Of a stretch of 64,000 nt of DNA, positions 1 through 8,895 are shown piece after piece. Each line of letters opens with the position of its first letter. The first letter of the stretch is position 1. Origin of the DNA: Benzoatithermus sp963720725. GTDB taxonomy: Bacteria > Pseudomonadota > Alphaproteobacteria > Geminicoccales > Geminicoccaceae. The stretch is taken from positions 62,001-126,000 of the forward strand of contig CAVRGN010000011.1 in the NCBI GenBank assembly GCA_963720725.1, written 5' to 3'. Made by a program: the position numbers and the translations under genes. The notes under the pieces were generated by a model, which was not told where the DNA came from, did not search any database, and saw nothing but the letters and a program-made list of their open reading frames with translations.

Positions 1-49
1 GTGAGCGCGCCCGGCACCCCCGGAAAGGCGGTGGTGCGGAGCGCGCGGT

Positions 50-1414
50 ATGGCGTTGATGTTCGATAGTCTGACCACCCGCCTCAACGGCGTGCTCGAC
101 CGCCTCAAGCGGCGCGGCGCGCTCACCGAGGACGACGTCATCGAGGCGATGCGGGAGATCCGCATCGCGCTGCTCGAGGCCGACGTGGCGCTGCCGGTGG
201 TCAAGGACCTGGTCGGCCGCGTGCGGGAGCGGGCGATCGGCCAGGAGGTGATCAAGAGCATCACCCCCGGCCAGATGGTGGTGAAGATCGTCCACGACGA
301 GCTGGTGACGATCCTGGGGGCCGACGACAGCTCGCTCAGCCTGGGAGCACCGCCGGCCGTGGTCCTGATGGCGGGCCTGCAGGGCTCGGGCAAGACCACC
401 ACCAGCGCCAAGCTCGCCCGCCGCCTGCGGCTCAAGGAGCACAAGAAGGTGCTCCTGGCCTCGCTCGACACCCAGCGCCCCGCGGCGCAGATGCAGCTGG
501 AGGTGCTGGCGCGCCAGTGCGAGGTGGCGAGCCTGCCCATCGTCGCCGGCCAAGGGGCGCTGGACATCGCCCGCCGTGCGCTGGAGACCGCGCGCCGCGA
601 GGGCTACGACGTTCTGATCCTGGACACCGCCGGCCGGCTCAGCATCGACGACGCGCTGATGGCCGAGCTCGCCCAGATCCGCGACCTCGCCAAGCCGCAC
701 GAGACGCTGCTGGTGGCCAACTCCCTGACCGGCCAGGACGCGGTCAACACCGCGCGCATCTTCCACGAGAGGATCGGCGTCTCCGGCATCGTGCTCACCC
801 GCATGGACGGCGACGCGCGCGGCGGTGCAGCACTCAGCATGCGCCACGTCACCGGCCAGCCGATCAAGCTGGTCGGCATGGGCGAGAAGCTCGACGCGCT
901 CGAGCCGTTCCATCCCGAGCGCGTGGCCGGGCGCATCCTCGACATGGGCGACGTCGTCTCGCTGGTCGAGCAGGCGTCGGAGATGGTCGACCGCGAGGAT
1001 GCCGAGAAGCTGGCCAGGAAGATGGCCAAGGGCAGCTTCGACCTCGCCGATCTGCGCGGCCAGCTCATGCAGATGCGCAAGATGGGCGGGATGAAGGGCA
1101 TCCTCGGCAAGCTGCCGGGCGTGCAGAAGATGCAAAAGCAGCTCGATCAGGCCAACATCGACGAGAAGGTGATCGGCCGCCAGTGTGCCATCATCGATTC
1201 GATGACGCCCAAGGAGCGCAAGAACGCCGATCTCATCAACGCCTCGCGCAAGCGGCGCATCGCCGCCGGCTCGGGCACCTCGGTCCAGGACGTCAACCGG
1301 CTGCTCAAGCAGCACCGGCAGATGCAGGACATGATGAAGCGGATGAAGAAGGCCGGCGGCATCCAGAACCTGTTCGGCCGCGGCGGCCTGCCGCCCGGCC
1401 TCATGCCGCGCTGA
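50..1414 (+). CDS. ffh: Signal recognition particle protein Ffh
   Basis: This is the SRP GTPase, which binds 4.5S RNA and signal sequences of nascent membrane proteins and delivers ribosomes to FtsY. The 454-residue protein has the N domain, then a G domain with the P-loop GLQGSGKTT near residues 109-117, DTAGR near 192-196 and TRMDGDARGG near 250-259. The Met-rich M domain follows from about residue 330, with many KM/RM pairs and a C-terminal tail. Length fits the family. The start at 50 gives a short MAL extension; the ATG at 59 begins MFDSL, the usual alphaproteobacterial N terminus, and may be the true start. One small oddity is ANSLTGQDA where many homologues have (V/A)DAxTGQDA. It heads the ribosomal block that follows. 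Confidence 0.97.
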   Translation: MALMFDSLTTRLNGVLDRLKRRGALTEDDVIEAMREIRIALLEADVALPVVKDLVGRVRERAIGQEVIKSITPGQMVVKIVHDELVTILGADDSSLSLGAPPAVVLMAGLQGSGKTTTSAKLARRLRLKEHKKVLLASLDTQRPAAQMQLEVLARQCEVASLPIVAGQGALDIARRALETARREGYDVLILDTAGRLSIDDALMAELAQIRDLAKPHETLLVANSLTGQDAVNTARIFHERIGVSGIVLTRMDGDARGGAALSMRHVTGQPIKLVGMGEKLDALEPFHPERVAGRILDMGDVVSLVEQASEMVDREDAEKLARKMAKGSFDLADLRGQLMQMRKMGGMKGILGKLPGVQKMQKQLDQANIDEKVIGRQCAIIDSMTPKERKNADLINASRKRRIAAGSGTSVQDVNRLLKQHRQMQDMMKRMKKAGGIQNLFGRGGLPPGLMPR

Positions 1415-1445
1415 GCGCGGCCGCAACCCGGAGCGAGGAAACATC

Positions 1446-1781
1446 ATGGCGGTTCGAATTCGTCTGGCGCGCGGCGGTGCCAAGAAGCGCCCGTTCTACC
1501 GGATCGTGGCGGCCGACGCGCGCAGCCCGCGCGACGGCAAGTTCCTGGAGAAGCTGGGCAGCTACAACCCGCTGCTGAAGAGCGAGGACGCGAACCGCGT
1601 CGTGCTCAACGAGGAGCGGATCCGCTACTGGCTGAGCCAGGGGGCGCAGGTCAGCGACCGCGTCGCCCGCTTCCTCGACAAGTCGGGCATCAAGCCGGGT
1701 GCGACCCGCCTGCGCGGCACCGGCAAGCGCGCGGCCGAGATCGCGGCCAAGAAGGCCGAGGCCGAGCAGGCCGCGGCCTGA
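1446..1781 (+). CDS. rpsP: 30S ribosomal protein S16
   Basis: This is a small-subunit ribosomal protein that binds 16S rRNA early in assembly. The 111-residue product opens with MAVRIRLARGGAKKRPFYRIV, the family signature, and includes a GSYNPL motif. It has an Ala/Lys/Glu-rich C-terminal extension typical of alphaproteobacteria. A GAGGAAA ribosome-binding stretch sits just upstream of the ATG. It lies 31 nt after ffh and 11 nt before rimM, so probably in one transcript. Confidence 0.97.
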   Translation: MAVRIRLARGGAKKRPFYRIVAADARSPRDGKFLEKLGSYNPLLKSEDANRVVLNEERIRYWLSQGAQVSDRVARFLDKSGIKPGATRLRGTGKRAAEIAAKKAEAEQAAA

Positions 1782-1792
1782 TCCGGCAGGGA

Positions 1793-2296
1793 ATGGCGGC
1801 GGGTCCGGACAAGGCCATGGTCTGCGTGGCCCAGATCGGGGCGCCTCACGGGGTGCGCGGCGCGTTCCACCTGCGCTGCTTCACCGAGGCGCCCGAGAAC
1901 GTGGCGGGCTACGGCACGCTCTGCGACGAGCGCGGCCGGCCGCTGTTCGAGCTGAGGATCGTGGGTCCGGCCAAGGGCGGGGTGATCGCCGCGGTTCCCG
2001 GTGTCGCCGACCGGAACGCCGCCGCGGCGCTGCGCGGGCAGAGCCTCTACGTGCCGCGCGAGCGCCTGCCGGCCACCGACGAGGACGAATTCTACCACGA
2101 GGATCTGGTGGGCCTCGCCGCGACCGACCGGGCGGGCCGCGAGCTCGGCCGGGTCGTGGCCGTGCTGAACTACGGCGCCGGCGACATCCTGGAGATCGAC
2201 CTCGGCGAAGGCCGCAGCGAGCTGTTGCCGTTCACGCGCGAATCCGTTCCCGCCGTCGACCTCGCCGCCGGCACGGTCCAGGTGGTCCTGCCGTGA
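1793..2296 (+). CDS. rimM: Ribosome maturation factor RimM
   Basis: RimM helps process 16S rRNA and assemble the 30S head, binding S19. The 167-residue protein has the N-terminal RimM beta-barrel, opening with VAQIGAPHGVRG, and a C-terminal PRC-barrel half from about residue 95 (DLVGLAATD, GAGDILEI, LLPFT). Length is normal. Its stop codon overlaps the GTG start of trmD in a GTGA arrangement, which indicates translational coupling. The order rpsP-rimM-trmD-rplS is conserved across proteobacteria. Confidence 0.96.
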   Translation: MAAGPDKAMVCVAQIGAPHGVRGAFHLRCFTEAPENVAGYGTLCDERGRPLFELRIVGPAKGGVIAAVPGVADRNAAAALRGQSLYVPRERLPATDEDEFYHEDLVGLAATDRAGRELGRVVAVLNYGAGDILEIDLGEGRSELLPFTRESVPAVDLAAGTVQVVLP

Positions 2297-2991
2297 CCGC
2301 CCCCTGGACCGCCACCGTGCTGACCATCTTCCCCGAGATGTTCCCGGGGCCCCTGGGCGTCTCCCTGGCCGGGCGGGCGCTGCAGCGTCAGCAGTGGCGC
2401 CTCGATGCTGTCGACCTGCGCGGCTTCGCCGAGGACCGGCACCAGACCGTCGACGACACGCCGTTCGGCGGCGGTGCGGGCATGGTGATGCGTCCCGACA
2501 TCGTGGCCCGCGCCGTGGACTCGGTCGTGGCGGGTGGCGCGCCGGGGCCGCTGGTCTATCTCAGCCCGCGCGGCGAGCCGCTGCGCCAGGCCGGCGTGGC
2601 CGAGCTGGCGGCCGGGCCGGGCGTGGTCCTGCTGTGCGGGCGCTACGAGGGCGTCGACCACCGGGTGATCGAGGCCCGCGGCTTCCGCGAGGTCTCCTTG
2701 GGCGATTTCGTCTTGTCGGGCGGCGAGCTCGCCGCCATGACCCTGATCGATGCCTGCGTGCGTCTCCTGCCCGGCGTGGTCGGCGCTGCCGCCTCGCTGG
2801 CCGAGGAGAGCTTCGCCGCGGGCCTGTTGGAATACCCCCACTACACCCGGCCGCAGGTGTGGGAGGGGCGCGCGGTGCCGGACGTGCTCTTGTCCGGCCA
2901 CCACGCCCGGATCAGCGAGTGGCGCCACGAACAGGCGCTCGCGATCACGAAGTCCCGGCGGCCGGATCTGGTCGGGACCTCTCGGCAATGA
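2293..2991 (+). CDS. trmD: tRNA (guanine-N1)-methyltransferase TrmD
   Basis: TrmD makes m1G37 in tRNAs from S-adenosylmethionine and so prevents +1 frameshifting. The 232-residue protein starts at the GTG that overlaps the rimM stop. It shows the SPOUT trefoil-knot features: LTIFPEMF at the N terminus, DDTPFGGGAGMVM, LSPRGEPL, LCGRYEGVDHRV, and a GDFVLSGGELA loop. The C-terminal part carries YTRPxxWEGRAVPDVLLSGHH. All expected motifs are present. The open frame extends upstream through rimM, but that part is a shadow. Confidence 0.96.
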   Translation: MTAPWTATVLTIFPEMFPGPLGVSLAGRALQRQQWRLDAVDLRGFAEDRHQTVDDTPFGGGAGMVMRPDIVARAVDSVVAGGAPGPLVYLSPRGEPLRQAGVAELAAGPGVVLLCGRYEGVDHRVIEARGFREVSLGDFVLSGGELAAMTLIDACVRLLPGVVGAAASLAEESFAAGLLEYPHYTRPQVWEGRAVPDVLLSGHHARISEWRHEQALAITKSRRPDLVGTSRQ

Positions 2992-3043
2992 AACCGCGGC
3001 GCGCGACCGTCATCGGCACGCGCCCCAGACAGACGAGGATGCG

Positions 3044-3433
3044 ATGAACCTGATTGCCGAGCTCGAGAAGGAACTGATGGACCGCCTGGTGGCCGAGCGG
3101 GGCGTGCCCGACTTCCGCCCCGGCGACACCCTGCGGGTCAATGTGAAGGTGATCGAGGGCACGCGCGAGCGTGTGCAGGCCTTCGAGGGCGTGTGCATCG
3201 CGCGCCGCAACCGCGGCATCAACTCCGCCTTCACCGTGCGCAAGATCTCCTACGGCGAGGGCGTGGAGCGCGTGTTCCCGCTGCACAGCCCGCGCATCGA
3301 CAGCATCGAGGTGGTCCGCCGCGGCCGGGTGCGCCGGGCCAAGCTCTATTACCTGCGCGGCCGCACCGGCAAGTCGGCGCGCATCGCCGAGCGGCGCGAC
3401 GAGCGCCCGACCGCGACCACCGCCGCGGAATAG
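3044..3433 (+). CDS. rplS: 50S ribosomal protein L19
   Basis: L19 sits at the 30S-50S interface and contributes to intersubunit bridges. The 129-residue protein begins MNLIAELEKE and contains PDFRPGDTLRV, VIEGTRERVQAFEG and the conserved SYGEGVERVFPLHSP. The C terminus carries KLYYLRGRTGK. It ends the ribosomal cluster, 52 nt after trmD and 28 nt before leuC. Confidence 0.96.
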   Translation: MNLIAELEKELMDRLVAERGVPDFRPGDTLRVNVKVIEGTRERVQAFEGVCIARRNRGINSAFTVRKISYGEGVERVFPLHSPRIDSIEVVRRGRVRRAKLYYLRGRTGKSARIAERRDERPTATTAAE

Positions 3434-3461
3434 ACCGGACCGGGTTGGGGAGGACAGGAGC

Positions 3462-4869
<1,408 letters not shown>

Positions 4870-4933
4870 AAGGTTCCTGGCCAAGCGGGTCTTTTGATTG
4901 GGCGCTTCGGTGACCAATTTGGAACATTGAGAG

Positions 4934-5179
4934 GTGGCCAGCGGTGAGAAGCTCCTGGCGTCGATCACGGCCAATCCGAGGTCCGTACGGTTCAGGGATG
5001 CTTGCCGGGCCGCTCGCCTGCTCGGGTTCACGCACGAAGGCGGTAAGGGTTCGCATCGCGTGTTCAAGCGGAAGGGAGAGCCCATGCAGCTGAACTTCCA
5101 GGATCGAGGCGGATTCGTGCCGCCCTATCAGGCCCGGCAGCTCGCCCAGATGATCGAGAAGTACGGTCCCAAGGCATGA
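4934..5179 (+). CDS. hicA: HicA-type mRNA interferase toxin
   Basis: HicA toxins are small double-stranded-RNA-binding-fold ribonucleases that cleave mRNA when released from HicB. The 81-residue protein has the characteristic GGKGSHRVFK stretch with the catalytic His near residue 41, preceded by a GF and followed by a QLNFQD strand. The likely start is GTG at 4934. It overlaps the downstream hicB gene by 4 nt (ATGA), the usual arrangement. It lies 64 nt after leuC on the same strand. The call rests on motif and gene pairing. Confidence 0.85.
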   Translation: MASGEKLLASITANPRSVRFRDACRAARLLGFTHEGGKGSHRVFKRKGEPMQLNFQDRGGFVPPYQARQLAQMIEKYGPKA

Positions 5180-5385
5180 AGTATCTGATCGAGCTGTTCT
5201 GGAGCGAGGAGGACGAGGCGTGGATCGCCGTGGTGCCTGATCTTCCAGGCTGCTCCGCGGTCGGCGCCACGCCCGAGACGGCAGCAACGGAGGTTCAGGA
5301 CGCGATCGAAGCCTGGATCATGGCCTGCCGGGCCGCCGGCGATCCGGTGCCCGAGCCGTCGAGCAAGGCACGGCAGGCCGCGTAG
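5176..5385 (+). CDS. hicB: HicB-type antitoxin (short, N-domain only)
   Basis: HicB neutralises HicA, and longer forms also repress the operon. This 69-residue protein has the partly degraded RNase H-like HicB fold: MKYLIELFWSEEDEAW, then VVPDLPGCSAVG and a TAATEVQDAIEAWI helix. It lacks the C-terminal DNA-binding domain seen in longer HicB proteins, so autoregulation may be absent or done by others. It is translationally coupled to hicA through ATGA. Confidence 0.85.
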   Translation: MKYLIELFWSEEDEAWIAVVPDLPGCSAVGATPETAATEVQDAIEAWIMACRAAGDPVPEPSSKARQAA

Positions 5386-5420
5386 CGCAGCCAATTGGGC
5401 AGCCGTCGGCGTGGACGGCC

Positions 5421-5716
5421 CTATGGCACCAGCAGCTTGATCGCGATGCCCACGGTAAGCGCCAGATTGAAGCCCATCGTCCACTGCAGCAGCGAGACCT
5501 TGCTCTCGATGCCCGCGAGGCGGCTCTCGAAGCCCGCGACCTCCTCGGCCGCCTTCTGGGCCTCGACGTCGGGCGCCCCCCCGTGACCAGCGCGCGATAG
5601 AGATTGCCGAGCATCACCGCCATGGTCGCGGCGATCTCCGTCCAGAGGTCCCGTTGTGGGTATAGCGCAAGGTCCTCAGCAGGGTCATCCACCGTCAGGT
5701 GCGCACGTAGCCACAA
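5421..5716 (-). pseudogene. Small coiled-coil/membrane protein, frameshifted
   Basis: On the minus strand, a frame from 5716 encodes TVDDPAEDLALYPQRDLW...NLYRALVTG, then breaks at a C7 run (5576-5582). Removing one base joins it to APDVEAQKAAEEVAGFESRLAGIESKV, a short coiled coil, followed by a single membrane helix (FNLALTVGIAIKLLVP) and a stop at 5421-5423. The likely real start is one of the Met codons near NLYRA. The layout, coiled coil plus C-terminal membrane anchor, is common in small hypothetical alphaproteobacterial proteins. I cannot assign a family or function. The homopolymer makes a sequencing or polymerase slip plausible. Confidence 0.6.
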
Positions 5717-5727
5717 CGAAGGGCGAC

Positions 5728-5790
5728 ATGATCGCCCCCGGCTCGGGCCTCACGAAGCAGTTAGGCCGAGGGCCCGCTATGGATCGCTTG
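5728..5790 (+). repeat. Relic resembling an internal piece of leuC
   Basis: The segment from about 5728 reads MIAPGSGLTKQ in one frame. It matches the leuC segment at about 4586-4620 (MIVPGSGLVKH) at 29 of 35 nucleotides by eye, and a nearby AGGCCGAG is also shared. The flanks do not continue the match and the frame is closed. This looks like a decayed fragment of a second leuC-like copy, though a short chance match cannot be excluded. Confidence 0.4.
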
Positions 5791-5854
5791 CGTACCTTCA
5801 CTGCGGTATAAAGACCGAGCCAGTGTTCGTTGCAGCTGACAGGTTGCCGAGGAG

Positions 5855-6186
5855 ATGGGGGATCAAATGGTGACCACCCAAAATCAGACCGATCGAGGAA
5901 TCCTATCCGGCCTTGATCCCCAGGCGCGAGGCTTCGGCGTTTTTGCCGTCCCTGACCCCACCAACACGGATTTCGGGGCAGTCAATAAGAATTTCTGGTG
6001 GACAACATCACCTACGATGAATGCCTACGGCGCAGCTTCTTCACGGTCGCATTCAAATGGGTACCGAAAGGGCGCAATCAGGGAAGTGTGGCTTTGGCCA
6101 CCTGCCCCGTCGCAGGAACGCTGTGCGTAACCGATTGCGTGTCGAAATGTGTCTATGTATCCAGGGCCGGTGTACTTGAGATATGA
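5855..6186 (+). pseudogene. Unknown small protein, apparently frame-broken
   Basis: A first frame from 5855 (alternative start at 5867, MVTTQNQ) runs to NKNF near 5995. A second frame, openable at a GTG at 5998 (VDNITYDECLRR), continues to a stop at 6184-6186. A missing base near 5993-5996 would join them into one protein of about 109 residues. The C-terminal half has four closely spaced cysteines (CPVAG..C..DCVSKC). Base composition is clearly lower in GC than in neighbouring genes. The stop overlaps the next start as ATGA, suggesting the two were co-translated. No family recognised. It could instead be an intact 62-residue gene from 5998. Confidence 0.4.
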
Positions 6187-6962
6187 TCCGGTTCCTACTG
6201 TTCGCGGCAGCCATCCTCTTGGCGGGCACCGCCGCCTACGGAGGTGGTCTCTGGCTCATGGAGCAGGCGTCAGCCCTGGCGCTTGTAGATGCGGCAGGAA
6301 AACCCGACCAGCAAAAGATCCTCGAACTCATCAAACTCATTCCGCCCGCTGCAGCGGTGCTCGCCACCATTGTCACCGCCGGGGCATCTGTGCTCGTGGC
6401 CGGGCTCCAGTGGCGCGGAAATAAGAAAATCTTGAAACTATAAAGGCGGGTTACGTAATCGAGCTTTAGGGGAAAAAAGCTAGTTACGTCACCGAACTTA
6501 CGCAGCTGAAGGCTAGGCTCGACAAGGAACTCGAAGAAAAAACTCGAAATCGGAAAGCACCTGGAAACGGAGCGGGTTCGGCTCGCTGTTGTGAAGGCCG
6601 ATGCCGACCGCCGGCTCAGTGTGCTCGATCGCGCGCAAGTTGCTGCCAGCAACTACGTCAGGTTCCTGCGCGAGCTGGACAGCGGCGTGTTCAGGCGTGA
6701 TGCAATTGCAGACCTCAAGGACGAGCTTGGCCTCGTCCGTCACAACCTTCATGAGGGAAATCTATATACTCTTTGGTCACAATTCAGGGCTGAAGGCCGG
6801 TATCTCGAGCAGCGGGCCGAACTCAAAAGCACGCATGAGGAATGGAAGGAACTCTGGCGCGAGCCTCACCCAGACACAAAACAGCCGCTCGGGCTGCAGT
6901 TTGCGACGCGGTCGAGGGAAATATTCGCGGCCCTACGCGAAGAGCGCAAAAAACATCCTTGA
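6183..6962 (+). pseudogene. Two-TM plus coiled-coil protein, multiply broken
   Basis: An intact N-terminal frame (6183-6443) encodes two membrane helices (FLLFAAAILLAGTAAYGGG and AVLATIVTAGASVLVAG) with a short loop. The protein then appears to continue out of frame as KAGYVIEL, a stop (near 6467), KASYVTELTQLKARLDKELEEK, and after a 1-nt shift in the A6 run at 6536-6541 as LEIGKHLETERVRL..., ending at 6962. The joined product would be a membrane-anchored coiled-coil protein of about 258 residues. The frame 6591-6962 alone gives 123 residues. At least two shifts and one stop are needed to explain it, so this looks like genuine decay or a bad consensus. No family recognised. Confidence 0.5.
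6443..6501 (+). repeat. Short imperfect direct repeat inside broken gene
   Basis: Two copies of about 25 nt lie 33 nt apart, beginning near 6443 and 6476. They encode KAGYVIEL and KASYVTEL in the same frame, separated by a stop and GKK. This may be a small in-frame duplication in a coiled-coil region. Confidence 0.35.
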
Positions 6963-7171
6963 CGAGTTGGCCTCCCAGAACCATGAGATTTGCCTAAATT
7001 CTACAACTAATATTTGACCGGCGTGCTACTCTTCAAGTAAATTTGAAGGCTAATTGGATCAGTATTTTTAGGCCATCTGCGGCGACATGGAAGTGCGTCA
7101 CCCCTCCGACCACGGCCGTGCCGGCAGACATCGCCCTTGCATATCCGCTCTTATTCCTATATACGGACCAT
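6963..7171. other. Gene-free AT-richer spacer
   Basis: This 209-nt stretch is richer in AT than its surroundings, especially 6985-7075. I see no gene, RNA or convincing promoter in it. It separates the two broken genes and continues the composition of the 5.7-7.0 kb patch. Confidence 0.5.
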
Positions 7172-7889
7172 ATGCTTCGCCTCGCCTGCGCCCGCCGCCC
7201 CTCGCTCGCCACGCCGCGCGGCCAGTACCGCGCTGCCTTCCGCGTCGCCAACGGCCTCTCCCCCGCAGCACTGGCCCGCGCCGAGGCGGTCACCGAGCGG
7301 CAGGTCGCCGACGCTGCTCGCGCAGCCCGACTTCCAGGAGCTGGTCGCCTGCCTCAAGGAGCTGGAAGAGCTGCCCGAGGAGGAGCGCCTGCGCCAGCTC
7401 GAGCGGCAGGCCTGGTGCGTCCTCGAGCTGGCCCTGGCCGACAGCGACTGGCGCGCCGCCGCCTTCATCGCCGACCAGATCCGCCGCGGCTTCAATCCGG
7501 CGCGCATCCTGGCCCAGGGCGTGGTCAAGGCCCAGGCCCGCGCCGCTGCCCCACCCAAGCCGCGAGAGGCCGCCCCGTCGCGCCCCGCCGAACCGCGCCC
7601 CTCCCGCCCCTACGACCCGATCCGCTCCGCCATCTCCCGCGCCACCGCGGTCCTCCGCGACGCCACCGCCCACGAGGCCGCGATCGCCCGGACGCCGCAG
7701 GCCGCCTCGTCGGCCTCAACCACACTCCTCACACCCGCAACCGCGGCAAGGGCGGCACTTCCTGCGCCTGCGGCCCGCAACCCTCGCCTCGGCGCGCTCG
7801 CCGCGCGTCTGCGCGCCGGCACCGCCGCCGCACCGGCCGCCGCCACCGACCCCCGCGGCCTGCTCCGCACTTGGGCGCAAGGGCCGTGA
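7172..7889 (+). pseudogene. Conserved-looking HTH-type hypothetical, frameshifted
   Basis: From the ATG at 7172 one frame reads RGQYRAAFRVANGLSPAALARAEAVTERQVAD. It then continues in another frame as LLAQPDFQELVACLKELEELPEEERLRQLER... from about 7314 to the stop at 7889. Dropping one base near 7312-7313 gives about 238 residues. The N-terminal 60 residues look like a helix-turn-helix (ALARAEAVTERQVADLL), followed by an acidic helical segment and a long Pro/Ala/Arg-rich tail. GC content returns to the local norm here. No function assigned; a DNA-binding role is only inference. Confidence 0.5.
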
Positions 7890-7913
7890 GCGGCACCGGC
7901 CTCTAGCCGCAGC

Positions 7914-8594
7914 TCACGTCGGCAGCGGCTCTCCGGCCTGCTCCTTGGCGATGAACTCCGCATACCAGTCCGGCCACGCCGCGTCGTGCTGGCCGGTCCG
8001 CTTCTCGTGCTCGCCGTGCGCGGCCGCGGCCCGCCGGAGTGCTGCCGCGAGTTCGGCCGGCGAGGTGAAGGTCGTGTGGTCGGCGTCCACGCGCCCGGGC
8101 AGACGCGCGGTGACCTCCTGGAGCAGCCAGCCATTGCCGTCCGGGTCCTCGAACGTGGCGAAGGAGCGGTAGCTGGTGCGATCGGGCGAGGGACCGCTCA
8201 CCCGGCCGCTCGTGCCGTCCGGCTGAAATTGCGCGCCGGGCGTTCCGGGGTGGAACACCTCGCTGACCTGGGCCCCGCGGGCGACGAGATCGTCGCGCGC
8301 GGCCTGGATGTCGGAGACGATCAGGTACAGGCCCCGGGCCGAGCCGGGTGCCGCCGACGTGATCTTCGTGCCGAACTGGATCGAGCAGGTCGATCCGGGC
8401 GGCGTGAACTGGACGACACGGAAGCCGTTGTCGAACGGGAAGTCGGCGTCGAGCCTCCAGCCGAGGTCGCCGTAGAAGCGCTTGGCGCGCTCGACGTCTG
8501 CGACGGGGATCACGACGGCCTCCAGCTTCGTGTCGCCCCCGCGCGCTGTCGGACCCTCGGCTGCCGTGTCGCTGCGTAGTCGAGCACCACCCAT
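7914..8594 (-). CDS. VOC (glyoxalase/bleomycin-resistance) family protein
   Basis: The protein belongs to the vicinal oxygen chelate superfamily of metal-dependent enzymes and drug-binding proteins. From the Met at 8594 it has 226 residues. A VOC module starts with KLEAVVIPVADVERAKRFYGDLGW and ends near ATFEDPDGNGWLLQEV, covering roughly residues 20-155. A C-terminal helical part of about 70 residues (ELAAALRRAAAAHGEHE...WYAEFIAKEQ) is also present and is a pattern seen in many single-domain VOC proteins of actinobacteria and alphaproteobacteria. Substrate unknown. An upstream Met at 8633 is possible but adds no conserved sequence. Confidence 0.8.
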   Translation of the reverse strand: MGGARLRSDTAAEGPTARGGDTKLEAVVIPVADVERAKRFYGDLGWRLDADFPFDNGFRVVQFTPPGSTCSIQFGTKITSAAPGSARGLYLIVSDIQAARDDLVARGAQVSEVFHPGTPGAQFQPDGTSGRVSGPSPDRTSYRSFATFEDPDGNGWLLQEVTARLPGRVDADHTTFTSPAELAAALRRAAAAHGEHEKRTGQHDAAWPDWYAEFIAKEQAGEPLPT

Positions 8595-8895
8595 ATTCAG
8601 CTCCTCAGCTTTGGATGCCTTCAGACCCTGCAAGCAGGTCGGCCATCAACCCGGCTGTTCGAGTTTCCAAGCACACGCTGAAACCATACGATCCATTTCG
8701 CTGGCTCGCATCAACCCGCAAGCAATGTAGACCAGCTTGTTCGCCCGGCATCGGACCGGCCCTAAGCGGCGCCACGCGCAGTTTTCTCGGAAGCCGAAAG
8801 CAACCATGGAGTTTACAAAGCAGCTTCTGCACGCTTGACAGTTGATAATTCGGCGGCCGGTAATGGCTGTCGACGGGCTGCAGGAGCGAGCAACG
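8595..8895. other. Divergent intergenic region
   Basis: This 301-nt stretch separates the divergent VOC gene and the secreted unknown protein. Apart from the candidate promoter at 8835-8864 I see no gene or RNA in it. Confidence 0.5.
8835..8864 (+). promoter_or_regulatory. Candidate sigma-70 promoter
   Basis: A perfect TTGACA (8835-8840) is followed after 18 nt by GGTAAT (8859-8864), four of six matches to the -10 consensus. The predicted start is about 25 nt before the ATG at 8896. Confidence 0.35.

Noticed and set aside
5604..5873. A small plus-strand frame spanning the leuC-like relic.
   Set aside because: No conserved sequence and it crosses a broken minus-strand gene; only the relic part is noted.
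8842..8895. An upstream start for the secreted Cys-rich protein.
   Set aside because: It would put 18 extra residues before a clear signal peptide, while the ATG at 8896 has a good ribosome-binding site.
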